From: Mesaphorura yosii
Lineage: Eukaryota > Arthropoda > Collembola > Poduromorpha > Tullbergiidae
DNA: 64,000 nucleotides
Assembly: GCA_009869945.1 (NCBI GenBank)
Contig: WIXG01000148.1
Location: 62,001-126,000 of the forward strand
Direction of reading: 5' to 3'
The stretch's first letter is position 1. The number at the start of each line of letters is the position of its first letter. The notes under the pieces were generated by a model. That model did not search any database. It was not told where the DNA came from and saw only the letters and a list, made by a program, of their open reading frames with translations. The translations under genes and the position numbers were made by a program. Positions 38,401 to 52,900 of this stretch are shown here, piece after piece.

Positions 38401-41400
38401 AGTGAGTTTTTCACAAGAAAAATTTCGATATTCTGCCCTTTCAAACTAGAAGAATTGAATTATGTCGCTGAAAGATACGAGACGACAGGAGGATGCAGTG
38501 TTAATGTTAATTCACTTGCTCATATGTCAGCTCAGCAGGTTCTCTTGACACCGTGTGACGTGAAGTGACTTCATTGCCCGGCGAACATTGCAAATTGCAA
38601 CTGTAGGCTTCGTTCTCAAATAGCCCCAGTCTGCAAAGAAAGCAGTACTTGTGACAGCGATACTGACTCCCTCCGTTTGCCTCTCCATTCAGCCATTTAG
38701 GTCTCACGCCAACTTTCTCAGGGGCTCTTCGCATTAACAAAGCTTTCACCTTCATGCATTGATTGTGTTCCACTTTTATTCACCAGCACATAAGTTCAAA
38801 AATATTCCGTATTGTGTTGTAGCACTTAATAAATATGGCCTACATCTCTGTATCGTCACCTTCTTTATTAGAGCACTCAAAACTTTAAGTTTCACGGCTC
38901 TCGAGATAAGTTTTCTATCTCGGTTCTCGAACCAGCAACGAATTAGAAAGAGGAATCAACCTCGCCCGAGGACCACTCACATTCTGAACTAGATATTAAA
39001 TCCATTCATGCAGTTTTATTATGCTGTATTTTGACAGCATGCATAAAAGATTTGCCATGAAAAAAACTGATCTCCACCTGGGTCGGAATGACGCAAATGT
39101 TTGCTAATTAGGTTACTATGTATGAAATTTCTCTGGAGAATTGTAAAGTAAACAAATCTGATGAAAATGATACACGCATGTAAACAAATGTCAAAATGTA
39201 TCAAAAGACGAGTTTCACTGTCAGTCAGCAAGCAGAACATGCGTAAGGACAGATCGCATGCCACACTAACAATACATTGCTGCGTTGATGTCCTAAGTAA
39301 CAAATATTCTACACACGATCAGAGTCGTGCTAATGACGAGAGGCTGAGATTTTCCACTGAGTAGGCACACGCATACGTGGAAACACTTCCATTAGAATGA
39401 TACCAGACTTGAAAAGACCTTTTTCCATTATACTCAAGCAGTAAATTCTCATTATAGTAATTTCATTATTCCAACGTCCAGAGTTCATATTATTAGGCCA
39501 AAAATCAATCAGTTTCTCAGTATTTTAAAACTGGCTTTCTGCAGTTCTATTCATCTATCCCTCCGTCTGTTTCGGAGATTGCGGTTTCTGTTCGCTCTTT
39601 CACCATTCATGGCAGCGGGTGAGAAATGATAAATGACACATTATTATTATGTTTTGTCATAATGGCCGCTGTGTGCCCCACAAAAGATTCTGAAGAGTGA
39701 ATGGCTTTAATAAATTGCTACGCTTCCACTTTAATGCGGGTAAAGCAATCCTTTTTGCCCGAGTCTCATGGACCAGTGCCATTGCCACGTACCATGCTTT
39801 TCTCTTTGTGTACTACAATCATGCCCGTGGATGTTATTACTGCGATTTTTTGACGTTGTGACACAATAACCGTGACCACAGACTATTCGAAATGAAATCG
39901 TGAGTCTTTCTATCCCATCATCCGACTAAGCCTGAGTACACAACAACTGCTATAAATCCCTCTCAACTCGGCGTCGAGTGTCAACCATAAAAGAGCTTCT
40001 TTCCACGGGAACGACAACTAGAGTCATCAAAATGTGCGGTTCCATCCAATGGCCTTCATACCCACTACGATCTGTAACGCAAATATCTCAAAATCAAGAT
40101 GATGACATAATCACAATATGCGATCTATCTCGTCGACGTCACATGTCGAGTCGTCCTTCTATTCGATGCACAACCGGGAATCATGACATTTAAAAAGGAA
40201 ATAAGGTTGCTAAATGATGCGTGTCTATATTACATTTCATTTCCACCAAAGTACTTTCAATTCTGCATATTTGCTTAAACGAGAAATGAGAAGAATATAA
40301 CTACTTCCTTCCATATCGAATCTCTCGAGTCCATAATTCGGTTGTCATTCGTCCCCGACTAATCACTGTCGCCACTGGTGATTTGTTTCTTGCAATACGA
40401 CAGCACACTTGCAATTTGTTCTTATTGCTGTCGTCACGCTTGAGTGAAGAAAATGCAAGGCTGTGGGGCGAGAGGAAATATGAGTAAGTACAATTGCACA
40501 TCTCGCGACTGACTGGGAGCTTTCAATTTATTAATTCAAAGGTGAAAGTACGATCTTTTGTTCTTATTGCTCAAGTTTCCTCGTCGCTATGAATTTCTCC
40601 TTCGGAAGTATTGCATGCCCCCGCGGTGCTTCGTAATTACTTTTTCGCTTGAATGAATCCTGTCTTGAGTGTTTGAAATTCGCAGGATGCTCAAGTTCAA
40701 ACAAACGCCATGAAACTTTCACTTCTCTTCCGTTCTGCCTCGATTCTAGTTTAATCTAACTTGGAATTGATCATTCCGAGCTCAAATTCTCACCCACTGT
40801 GTACGGTATCGAATCATCCGTGGTAGTAGCTGGAAAACAGAGCGTAACTTTATCGATATCCTTCAACCAAACTCCTTGAACTTTAAGATTCGTAGCCTAC
40901 GTTTCCAGGTAGGTTGTTAATTGCCGCTTATTATTCGAACTTGGATGAACTAGTGAAATTCACCGTTCTTTTCTTGAGTTTTGAAGACTATGGAAATGTT
41001 TCTTTATTTCGTAACGAAGTCTGAATCAGGCGTGATTTGGACCATTTCACCGTGTGAATTGAGGTCCGATACGCCTCATTTATTACTTGCCTCATTGGAA
41101 TAACACTTGAAGTCCTCAGTATAACTGATTGCTGATTCAAGGAAAATTTTTTGCTCGATCCCTGTTACGATTGCAATATTCGCTGTTTGTTTCCCGTAGT
41201 TGCTCTTCTGGAACCTATTTGTTTCTGCGAAGTATTTAGCGGCAACTCAACGTAACTCTGTGTCATCCGACTGGTGGAACTAAGAGACCATGAAGTGGAA
41301 ACTCAAAACTCCTTCAAGCACGACGAAAGTGTGGAAAGTAATTGAGTTATTCGCGTTTGCTCTTCTGTACCAAACATTTCCAACGTCTGTGGTGCAGTTT

Positions 41401-42528
41401 AATAATGCTCGCACTCAGTTTTCAAGTACATGCAAGTTGAAAGTTGGAAGAGTTGATGGCTTGTTTTAAACAATTCTTTCACTTGATTCATAAAATGCGA
41501 AGTGGAGAGCCAGACAAGTTGCAGACTGCAAAGCGTGAATTTTACCTTGCCAACTGCAGTGAAAGTTGTGCATTTTAAGGGAGTGTTAGCCACGGGCATA
41601 GAATAATCCCATCCAAGGGAAATGTTTCCGGTACAATTTTGAAGTAATTATTTCTGAGAATAAATGCGACACATTATTATTATGGTTTGTACTGGGATGT
41701 TCATCTGGACGCCTACGTGCCTCCATAATACTATCTCATGTGCACGTGTACGAGCATTTGGATACTTCGAAGTAATTGAATGATTCAACGGAATACTCGA
41801 ATGATAAACCGGGCAGGTGCCTTTTGGTGTGTCGACACATTTGCAATCAATTATAGCTTTGAATTTAAAAAGTTTGTGCTCCAGAATATTGTTTTCTCAA
41901 TAGATAAATCTCATCCTTTGCTTGTTACTGTGATTTAGTGCACCGACTAAAAAGATTATTTTTGTTCTACATGATAGAATGATATGTACTCATCCAAGAG
42001 CAAATGAACTAGTCATTCGACGACAAGGCGAAAATTTGTACCATGCTGTGTAGTAGTGACAAGAAAGTAGTCTTAATTATCTCACTTCCAAAGGTGTCCT
42101 GAATGGAATGAGGAAATCAAAACATGTACGCTATCACTCCTCATAAACTCAAGGTTGCGAAGTTCAACGCTTCTTCGCATTTTCGTCCACAAGAGTTGAT
42201 CATAAGTGAATCTAAAAAAAAAGCAAACGCGAGGGCCAGTAAACCCGTTCACCAAACTGTGGATTGGTGACAACACGAAAAGCAATAAAGTATTAAGGCC
42301 AAGCAAGACCTCATGAGGTTGTTTGTAGGAGAGAAATTCAAAATAAATGAGGCTTCTGCCTGAGAAAACCTGGAAAGGATTTCGAAGTGGATTCGAGTGA
42401 AAGATTTACTTGAATTGAGTCAATCGAATCCGAAGTTGATCCGAACTACTTCTGCATCGTTGAAGCTTTGGTTCGTCCATTTTTGTTCACGTCTGATACA
42501 AAAGACGCCGTCGTATTTAATAGCCGTA

Positions 42529-42562
42529 TATAAAATGAGCTATAAAATGAGCTATAAAATAA
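42529..42562. repeat. 12-bp tandem repeat TATAAAATGAGC
   Basis: Two exact copies of TATAAAATGAGC (42529-42540, 42541-42552) are followed by a partial third (TATAAAATAAG). Each unit contains a TATA-box-like word, but no gene starts nearby. Confidence 0.8.
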
Positions 42563-45500
42563 GTGTTGCATAAAACGCCAAACAGGTGTTCAAGCTTTGA
42601 AAATTCAAGTCCTGACACAGTTTAACGAAGTGACGCAATCACAAAATACTGGCCCGAGTATTCGTACATAATCTTTCATAGCTCTCGTCAGTGCGTCACT
42701 GGGGCAAGGTTCGAGCACTTGACTCGTCCTTCTGGAGGCCATGGTTTTTATTACTGCAAAACTAATTTCAGTAACATTTTAATCGCGGTAACTTTGAAGC
42801 TGTCGAGGTGCATTTTTGGTGAATAACAAAGGCTAATTGAAGTGTATTCCAAAATTGGCACATTTAATGAGTAATTCAGACCGTCGTTCGAGGCCCCAGC
42901 CTGTCTTGTTTTGCATGCCATGAAGTCTGTGCCTTGCGGGTCCTCTCTCGATGATTATGTGGGTAGCTAAAGTGCTGATGATGGCGTCAAGCCGCAGTCA
43001 TTACAAAAGTGAAATGAAAGTTCAAAGAATTAGAAACCACTTTATGCAGGTTGACTGGAAGCCTGGAAGCATCAAAAGCCCTCTACATTCCAAGTAATAA
43101 TAATCTAATTTCAAATTCGTTCTAAGTCAGACAATCTCATCCGCATGCGGACTGTCATGCCATAGCGTATGTTCGTGTTCGCCCTCACACGTAGCAAGAG
43201 TGGAATTTCACCGGCACGAGTTATTATCTGACCTCCATTTCAATATCACTTCGTGCGCATGCATAGAATAGAAATTGGAAACACGTCATGCATAATCAAT
43301 GCCTCCGAAACCAATTTCGGAAGCTGAACAGAAATTATGAAAAGTAATTAATTAATTATTAAGCTTCTCATGAATTGGTTTTATTTATCAGAATATGCTT
43401 TCCTTTCGGGAGGAATGCGTCTCTTCTGTACATGCCTAGTATTCGGCTTTGCCAACAAGAAAATGGAAGTACTAGTGTGAGCTTGGAACACACATGAGTG
43501 CACTCGTCTCATTTCTAAAGCATGTTTCATTTCTCTTTTTAATCACTGCTTATAACAGGCGAACCTTGTACATATTTTGCTATTTGGGATTTCTTTACTA
43601 GGCAATTATATTGCTGCGGCTGCTTTTTGAGGTTCCCTTTGGATTCTTTCTATACGACGTGGTGCTTCTTCTCCTGGTCTTGCTGCTCTGAATACCATAT
43701 TTAACGGGACCGCAGCTGGGTTATCATTTCAGTCTGCCCACATTCATATTTTTTGGAAATATTTTACACAGCAACCAATGTTTTATGACCGGTCTTAAAT
43801 TGTGGGCCAGAAAAAGTTGTTAGCTTTTCTGTTTCGTGGGAGGGAAGTGACGGATTTATTTCTGTGATGATGTGGCATGAAAAGAGATAAATTAGGGCAG
43901 GAAATTAATGCGAAGAATGTTCACTTTCTCCTGCCACCGTATTTCACAATTACATGAATAAGTTGTCGCGCTTTTTTCGTCCTTCAAGGTGAGACGCTGC
44001 TCTATAATTTATATTTATAAATTGAGCTTGTCTCCCAGACAGAAGCAGCAGGAAAGGAGGAGAAAGTAGCATATAAAGTTGGGCGGCAATAATCATAAAT
44101 TAGGGCAGACGGTACACGAGACTTCTTTCGTGTATGGGTACGTGGAGTACGTACGCGGCCGGCGTGAACGAAGTGTAAAACATTGTGCAATGCGTTGCAC
44201 AGTATTTATATTCCAAGTTAATAATTGAGCAATCAACTCAATTATATGCAAGCGTAAAAGCAAGCCTTTCTTTCCTCGTATTTACTTAGCGAGAACAGCT
44301 TCAACGGGTCAGTTAATATGATTACAAGAGAAGCGAGAAAATTACGGCAGCCATCGCACCATTCGAAGGAGCAACAGGCATCACTACATTGCGCTTTGAG
44401 GCCTGAGTAAACTTACGACGCACTCATTCGACTAAATTCTTATTTCTCCGCGTTCGTCTTTTCCAAGTATTCATTTCAAAAAATTACTTTTCGTCAGAAT
44501 ACATGAAGTCAATTTAATGCTTCTGGCTGAATTCATTCTTTGTCACTGTCAACTCCCTTCCTTTCTCAGAATTCTATTAATTATAACTTTCCTCGCTTCT
44601 CCAATTTCACAATCACTTGAAGTCATTCATCATCTTCGCGTTTCATATTCCACCTGCATGTAAAAGGCATTCATCTGGTTATGCTCTCCATATACTTGAT
44701 GGTTTCTGTTTGAATAAAGGAAAAGTGCAGGTCTCGAGTAAGTGACACGAGTAACTAAATTAACTATTGTTCCTGCATTTACTGACTGGCAGGCTTGGTT
44801 AAGGTAGCCATGCATTTCAATTAACCCAGATTTCGCATTAGGTCAGAAATTTTGAGCGAAAGAGTCTCCAGTTAATTGCACTCGGACTCTATTGTTTTGT
44901 GATTTTGACTGCTGTCAATGCCAAAACGGAGAGAAATCATTGTCCGAAGCCTTTCTTTCCACTACGCGTGAACAACTTTTCCTACTGATGAACAACACCC
45001 ATTGTAATAAGATTGACGCACGTTTTTGACGTGTGTCACTTTGCTTTTACTTCTTTGTTCCTTCCTGACGAAAGCTTTTAAGCTCAGTTTACCTTTTCTA
45101 TTCGTGTCGATATTTTCCAGAGAATATGACCGTGCTAATGACAACATGGCAGGATTCGAGCACACTCCTTTCGAACTTTTGGAAAGTTTTCTGCTCGGAT
45201 TAACAAATGTTTCTTTCAGTCCGGGAGAGAAAAGAGTGCATAATTTATTACTATTTAGGGTGGAAGGGAAATTTGATGCTAGAAAAGTCATCAGAGAGAA
45301 AGTGACCTCCCGGAAGAGAGTGAAATGTCACTCGTATAAGTGGAATTAAGTCGTGATAATGATCGCAAGGGCGACTGAGAGGTGGTTCACTTCACAGGCA
45401 GACCTTTTAGAAATTAAAAATTAAGAACTCTCAGAGTGAGGGTACAGTTAAATGTCTCGAATGGAGAGGTGGTTCTCTCTTTCCTTCTTTCTTGAAACGC

Positions 45501-46321
45501 AAATGAGTTCACAGTTTTAGATTCTTGTCCGTCTTCATTAGTTCCAAATCTGGTGCTTGGCTCATGCAGTTGGGACGCACGGGAATAATTTTGACTATAT
45601 ACTCCGCGGAGCCAAACAAGCGAAGAATTGCACAATTACTGCACCCGCGCATATTCCATTCGAAAAATACGTACCCGTAATTTGTTGACTCTGTCAGACG
45701 GAAACTTTAATAGGTAACATTTGACCTTTCTCTTCCACGCGCACTCGAAGATTTCATAATTCGTGCCTCTTTTAATTGTACCTGCTGCAACGTCTATATT
45801 TAGAAAATGAGTCGCATATCGCATTTATAGTAAGTTCTAGTTTCCCCAGAATGCTTGAACCTCCGATGTCATTTCTGCGATGCAATGCCATCATCCCCAA
45901 CCTCGAAATCACCGACTCCCGAAGTCGGCAGTTTTTTCGTGGCATACATTCGGAAATAAACTCTGGTTGAGCCATTACGATGATACGCTGTGACGTCGTT
46001 CTAGAGAACATGAAATACTTTTAATTGAACTTTTTGAAAGTCCATATTTTTGTCTGTCATGTTATTAAGATGGTTTCTCATTTTCAACTTTAGATTTTTC
46101 AGTGCAATCTTTTGAGGTGTCACAAAAAGTGTCGAATAAGGAGTATCCACCATGTAAATTTCGTAAATGGAATTATGACAGTCAGAAATATTCAATTCAC
46201 TTGCAAGACTTCTAACTTCTCAATGAAGATTTTTTTGAATTCCTCCTTAACATGTTCTCATGTTTGATTCAAATAAAAAAAGACGGCACCTATTTAAGAA
46301 CGCGTGGTTTCCTCAATTTGC

Positions 46322-46329
46322 TATAAAAG
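46322..46329 (+). promoter_or_regulatory. possible TATA box upstream of the amine receptor
   Basis: TATAAAAG is an exact match to the TATA consensus, about 580 bp before the receptor ATG and 550 bp before the acceptor that opens its first recognised exon. It could drive an upstream untranslated exon, but such words also occur by chance in DNA of this composition. Confidence 0.2.
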
Positions 46330-46902
46330 GTTTTTCAACGACGATTTATACCATACATGATCGCGTGTACTTAGTTCATCTTCCCTCCAGCAATTCTCAC
46401 TTTCACTGAGACTGAAAAACTGAGAAACTTTCAAGCGTGATTCTGTTCCATCAGTATGAATGCCGTGTCCGTGCTCATTATGGCTCCCACGAAAGTATGA
46501 CAGCGTTGTAGACGTGCCACTTGTTGCTTCAGAATGACATCGCAGGAGAGGAAAGAAAAAGCACGGTTTTCTGTCGGAATTAATTCAATTCCACGAACAC
46601 ACCGCGAATGCACGGGCTCAAACTCCCTGACGACTTAGTTTCGCGTGATTTGACGCATACTCTCTTAATTATCCTCTCGCCACATAATTAATGCTGCCGG
46701 CAAACGTACCACCTTTGCCAATCGATTCCAGGGCTTTTACGCTCTGCAAGTGTACTCACGCAACCGCCTGCAGGCGCATTTCGAAGTGAGCGTTTCTAAC
46801 AAGGTTTGCATGCGGAAAAAGTTGAAGACAGCAAACTAGGGACACCACTAACGCTTTTTTTTTCTAATTATACAGGATTATTCTAATGAGTCTGTGGACG
46901 GG

Positions 46903-49900
46903 ATGAATGACACAGCCTGCGTGGAAACTGCTTTCAACTTCTTCCAAGAAAACTGTGTGCAGGACCCGCTCCAGTTCGCTCTGACTCTCTTCAAGACTCT
47001 TGCCCTGGGCATCATCATCCTACTCACAATTTGCGGCAATGTCCTCATCCTCATGGCTGTGGCACTCAGCCCGAACCTCAGAAGCTCTACGCACTATCTC
47101 ATAGGTAATTGCTTCATGGGAGAATGACCTGCGGCATTCGTTTCACTGGCCCGAGCTTTGACGCGTGTGACCTTTTCTCTATCTCCAATCGTCTCAATCA
47201 GACCAAGAAGGGCACGAGCATACCCAATGATAGCAAAGGCAAGGAAATTCAATTGATTGTCGTTTTGTATTTCCAGTTAACTTGGCCATCGCAGATCTGC
47301 TGCTGGGCACAACGGTACTCCCATTCTCTGCAAGCTTCGAGATATCTGGAAGGTAAGCACATAATTCACGGAAAAGAGTACGTGCGTATCGTTTGTATTC
47401 ATTGTGACCCATTCAATGCTCTAAGCCACACAGAGTGCTCTCTGTTCGCCTTCAGTGGCAAGGATGGGAAAATTCGTAAACTTAATATTTGGACTCATTC
47501 AATAATTCAACGCTTTGTCATGGTGACGAATAACAAATTCTCTGCATTTGACACAATCAGATTTCGGCTATGCGTTGTAGGCAAGCGTACGTTGGACTTG
47601 AGTGTGTACTTGCCATATTATTCGAAGAAGGGGGTCATTGCCGTTCAATTCGATAAATGGCTGCTTTGACTAGCTACTGACAGGGTAGGATTCGAAAAAT
47701 GTCAACAACGACGCCTTGTACGTGTTGTGAAGTATTTACAGGAAAAACATGTTCTTGTATGAGTTGTCGCACGTGTCACTTCGAACAAATTGAGTCATAC
47801 CGCTTTTATTTAGAGACGGCTCGTGAGTGAGAACGCAATACTCTCATTACTTCCAATTCAAAAAATGCGAACGTGGTCCGACGCGGAAAAGTCACGCGAG
47901 CGCGTGTTTTTCTGTGGGTCTGTGGTTAAAATGAACACGGTTTGTGTTTTACATATCTCCTTTAATTCCGGAGACTGTGGGCCGAGCAGAGAAAGATGGA
48001 ACCACAACAATAGCGAGCAGATGAAAGAAATCATGACCGCCACCACTGCCATTTTTCTAGTCATTTTAATTACACGTGCGACACTCATGCTAGTGGTTTG
48101 CAAAAAAAAACGCGAACGACGGAAAACGAATTGTCTGCCGTAATGTTTGTTTTCCATTGGCTGCAGTGCAAGCGACCTTTGGTTTTGCTCATTCGAGCAG
48201 CAACACTAATGAGCGAGCTTCACAGAGAAGCGGAGTGCTGGAAGATAAGCTGCTCGCGAATGAAAGAGATTTTCTATCATATAACAACTTTCACGCCTGC
48301 TCGCCATCACAATTACGGCGCTCTGAACTTCAGAGTCTGGAATTAGAATTAGTAGGTGCTGTGGAAGTGGAGTGTTCTTATTTTGTCCAGGTTACTGCGT
48401 TCCGAGGCAACAATATGAGTGACAATGTATACTTCTACCACCCGCATGCTCGCCTGTTGACACACTTTACAAGTCAGCATCAACGGCGTGTTTTGTTTTG
48501 TTCCTCTCCATGAACAGATACTGAAAGATTGGTGTATCTGATGAATCAATAGCAGTGACAAGGGACTGGGGTTTTGAAAGGTCACTCGCTCGCTCCTCAA
48601 TACAATTCAAGTCGGTCTCAAATGAACAGAAACTCTCCCAACTTCCGTATGCACTGCGAGTCATTTAACTCGTTCGTTCGTTCATTTAGCTGGTAAAAGT
48701 AACACTCTTTTCGACAGGACATCAAAAGATTGGCCGGCAAGTCAAGAACTCAGTGAACATCGACCCACACATGTAAGATGAGCAAGCATTGGCATTTGTC
48801 TATTGCAACGAATTCCATTGCTTTTAGCAATTTTAGTACAAAATTGCAAAAACAACAATACTTTAGAACGAGTCACATGCGGCGCACCTTCTGCACCAAA
48901 TATCAATCAGGCACAAGAATCTTCCAGGCTTGGATTCGTCACCTTTCTCCTGATGATATGTGCAATGTCGACATTCGTCTTAAAGTTGATCAAATTATTT
49001 TTTTATCGGCTTAAGAAAAAGTTTTTTGGTCGCGAGGAAGTGCATGTGCAAGGTGAACAGGCAGGAGTTTTATTCCATGTCAAAACGAGAAGCAACTTGT
49101 TAGTCCTCTCCTAAACTCCCGCATTGGACTTCGCTCAGGCCTTGCAAGACATACAATTATTTTTCCTCGAATTGCCAAATGCCAATTTGTGCAATTTAGG
49201 TGATGAAGGGTGTAATAACATGATCCTTAATGAACCAACTCGGATTTAGTACAAGCCCCACGCGCTTTCCACTGATATTTTTAACCTTTGCTAACTCCTC
49301 TCACACGGTTTATTTCATCAAGCAAGAGATCAAACGAGGGAGATGAGGTGAAATGGAAACTTTCCTTTTTAATCTTTACTCATTTGAACACGGGCGGATT
49401 CGGAGAAACGAGAGCGAATCCGCGAATCCGATAAGAAGAATTCAGCTCGGTTCCTCAACCTCGGGCTCATAAATTTTTGCCCTTTTATGAACAGGAGGCC
49501 AAACTTATGAAAGTATGCATTCACAGCTGGCACAATTTATTGATTCATGTGCATTGGCTGTGTCACTTTTTTGCCCTTTTTTGTTGAGATGGTACGCAAG
49601 GACGACCATCCGTCTTTATGAGGATGACTGTTTGGTGTGTCGAAATGCTGCGTAAGGAGGATTAATATTATCCGGGTCGTTTTATCGCTTAGACGATTCT
49701 TTTGCCGTTGGACACACTGGAACAAAGGAACGCCAATCCAATCTTTCTGCACGTGGGTCCGATTTCTGGGCTAATTCTCATGCAAGTCTCCGCTTCCATT
49801 CGTATCCAACTCGAGACACGAGTACGCACTGTAACGGGAGCCGTCGCCATTGTGTCGTTGCTGTAAGGGAACATGGCGTACAATGAGATCGAAGAAGTCC

Positions 49901-52900
49901 TTGTTACAAGTGTATAATGAGCTCTCATGTGCCACTGCAACCATGCTTGCAAGCAGAATGGGAATAAATGTCTGCTGGAGCAAGGACGCGACAAGACCGT
50001 TTAAATGCTATTTTTCAAGAGCGATTGCTGCGCAGTATTATTCTACTTTGATGCACAAACATTTTAAATCATCATTATTTTTCCTGTCAGACCAAAGCAT
50101 CCAAGACGAGGATAGAGTGAATAGGAAAAATAGGAATGCGAGTCACACGAGTATGGCAAAAGCACGACCGTCTACAACAAAGCGTACAGCACAGATACCA
50201 AACGGAGGCAGAACAAAAGAAAGGAAACTTGAGATTTATAATTATTTATTACCAAATTCTCGTTTGCTTCTCAAACACAGTGAAAACAAAGTTCTGGCTC
50301 ATTCTCGGTTCCATGTCGCGCTTTGTCTCCGCCGACTCCGATCGGTGCTGTTTGTTTCACCAAATTCAATAAATTTGAAGCCAGAATTCGAAAAAGAGAA
50401 TATTTAGATTGATTGCGATGTGTGCAGACACTCCATCATGCAGGCGAAAGCAATTCCGGAATAAAAATTGTGCACACTGAACTCGAGACTCAGTTACGGT
50501 GTGCTGGTGCCTGGCTTACCGTAATCCGAGTTCAGCCTCAAGAACTTTCTCGTTCTCTTTCGAGGTTTCTCTACTGCAGAGAAAGAAGTATTTCTGAGGC
50601 CGATGTAAATGATGACAGCAACAATTGTTTCTTTGCGGGCCTGGAAGCGCAGAGAGCCACAAGCGAGTGGCGAATCATTTCCGAGGTCTGAGCTAGTTCA
50701 CAAGGTATTTGATTTCATTCGTAGTGCAAATATTAAAGTCGTTGTTAACATGCTCTCTTAGCCTAGCATAAGGTGCTGCTGCATTGGAGTTCAGTTGGGC
50801 TTGATCCAGACACAGTTAATCCAGGCACGTGAAGCAAAGAAAATTATACAGATGGATGAAAAATGAGACAAATTCCAAAGCATTAGGGACCTCGAAAGCG
50901 AAAGTTGGAGCTGCGAGGGAACCAGTGACCGTGTAATAGACACTGCACTCTGCCACGCAACATGTTCCATGCTCTGTCTCTTAGCTGTACGGCCAATGAT
51001 TTATGATGTGTATAGCGCGTAAGATTTTCAGGGAACCTGAGCATTTACACGCTGCTATTTTTATTGATTTCAAACTCGCGTTGCAGCTAATACAGTTGGT
51101 AGTTCAATAGCAAGTGAGTGTGGTCTCGATAAAATAACAACAAAAGAAGGTCCTTGGTGACTTTCTCTGAAAGTCTCACTTTACCTTTACGACGCTCTCT
51201 TGCGAAACTTTCATAATATTATTACAAGGCACAAGGGGGTCCGCCTACACACTTTCCAAGGCCTCTTCGTGTCCTATCAATGGGCCGTCGACACGACTCA
51301 AATCACCGTCATTACTTCACTCTGCTCAGGAGACGCCTCGCAACAATTCTCGCCATGTACTCCCAGTGAAGTGACCCAAGAACGACCATGCAGATGCATT
51401 TGACATTCCATGTGTCCAAATCGCAAATTTACACCGTAGAGATGATGATGATAGAGTTTGTTCCAAAGTTGCATCAGTCAGGAAATCATTTGAGTCTGAT
51501 TGGGTTTATAAGATTTTAACACGTCTCACTCCCAATTTGAAATGTCTCGTCTCACATTATTTCTGTCCCCACGAGCGACGAGCGTGCCAATTTACCGCCT
51601 CCAACACTTTGTCATATGCATCTTTCTAGACAGTAGAAACAGATTTGTTCAATTGCACGACGCAAAAATGCAGGCACAGGAGTTGAGCCGCATGTGCACC
51701 TTTTTGCGTCATTGTATCTACAGTGTAGTGTATAAATGTAAACCATAGGGAGAAAATTTGCAGCGCCCCGAAAATTCTGAATATTAGCCGTAAACCACCT
51801 CTCACGCAAAAGCGCATAATCGCGAAATCGCAGGCATGTTTTGCGAATTTACTACTTTGCGCAAGGAAGGTGCGGGTGTACCGAATTGCAAAAACCTCAC
51901 AATTCACAATCGCACAATTCTTGATCTATAATTATACACTTCAACGCAAATAGACCTCTCAACATTTGATCTGTATTCACACTTATGCGATTAAGATACG
52001 TAAATTGGCTAAAGACTGGACCATCTTCAAAAGCGTCTCACGTACGTTTAAAATTTGGATTAATCTGATTGCAGTAAATAATATGAAAAGCCCTAATAAG
52101 AGGGAATCATTCGGAAATAAGCCTCTTTTGTGCATTTTATTCCAAATTAGGTCCGCACTTAACATCTAGCACTTTCGAGTATTCTTTGAGTTTTTTCTCA
52201 TCCTCGTCCATGAATGTATTAATATGTTGTCCGTTTCTTATTATTTTAGGTGGTATTTTGGCCAAACTTTTTGCACCGTGTGGGCTGCTGTGGACGTTTT
52301 GTATTGCACGGCCTCGATTTTGTCGCTATGCGTTATTTCGGTTGATCGCTACGTTGGAGTCACTAGGCCACTCGCCTACTCCACCATCATGTTGGGAAAA
52401 AGAACATCAATCTTGATTGTTCTTATTTGGGCTTTATCGATTCTGATTAGTATCGGACCATTGTTCGGCTGGAAAGGTAAGCACCTCTAATTGACAGCAT
52501 TTAGCATCCTTTGAATGCACGGCCTTGTTCATATCCCTCACACTTCCAGTAAATAATTTCCACTCTAATTACTTTAAAGACAAATCTTGAGAACTTTCAT
52601 TCATCGGTGAACATGCATTCATTCACGCTACCCTGCCACTTATTTCAAAGACTTACATCTTCGTTGTCTTTCACAGGACCACCAAACGAGAATCCATACG
52701 ATTGTACTATTAACAAAGAGCTGGCTTACGTTCTGTTTTCGGCCACCGGTTCGTTCTATCTGCCAATGTTTATCATCCTCTTTGTGTATTGGAAGATTTA
52801 TAAGGCGGCAATACGTCAGACCCAGTTTTTGGAGTGTGGTATGAAGACGACTAAACAAGACGTGACACTTCGTGTGCATCTCGGAGGCACCAACGGCCGC

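Larger units (their letters stand above)
34576..46875. other. 12-kb spacer between kinesin-5 and the GPCR; no gene recognised
   Basis: Open frames are 125 codons or fewer and show no recognisable family on either strand. I note a TCAA microsatellite (35417-35432), a 12-bp tandem repeat (42529-42562), a TTACGTAA palindrome (38197), a TATCGATA palindrome (40851) and a TATA-like TATAAAAG at 46322. The right part is likely to contain the promoter and upstream exon(s) of the receptor, because the first recognised receptor exon begins at a 3' splice site (46875). Confidence 0.5.

Noticed and set aside
42680..42730. tRNA-like A-box/B-box words (TAGCTC... GGTTCGAGC)
   Set aside because: The spacing between the two boxes is about 29 nt, too short for a tRNA, and no acceptor stem forms.
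47109..47669. 186-codon plus-strand open frame at the receptor locus
   Set aside because: It runs through intron 1, exon 2 (in the wrong frame) and part of intron 2 of the receptor gene, so it is a shadow of that gene.
49850..50407. 185-codon plus-strand open frame in receptor intron 2
   Set aside because: No recognisable domain, no repeat or transposon similarity, and no promoter or splice context. Judged accidental.
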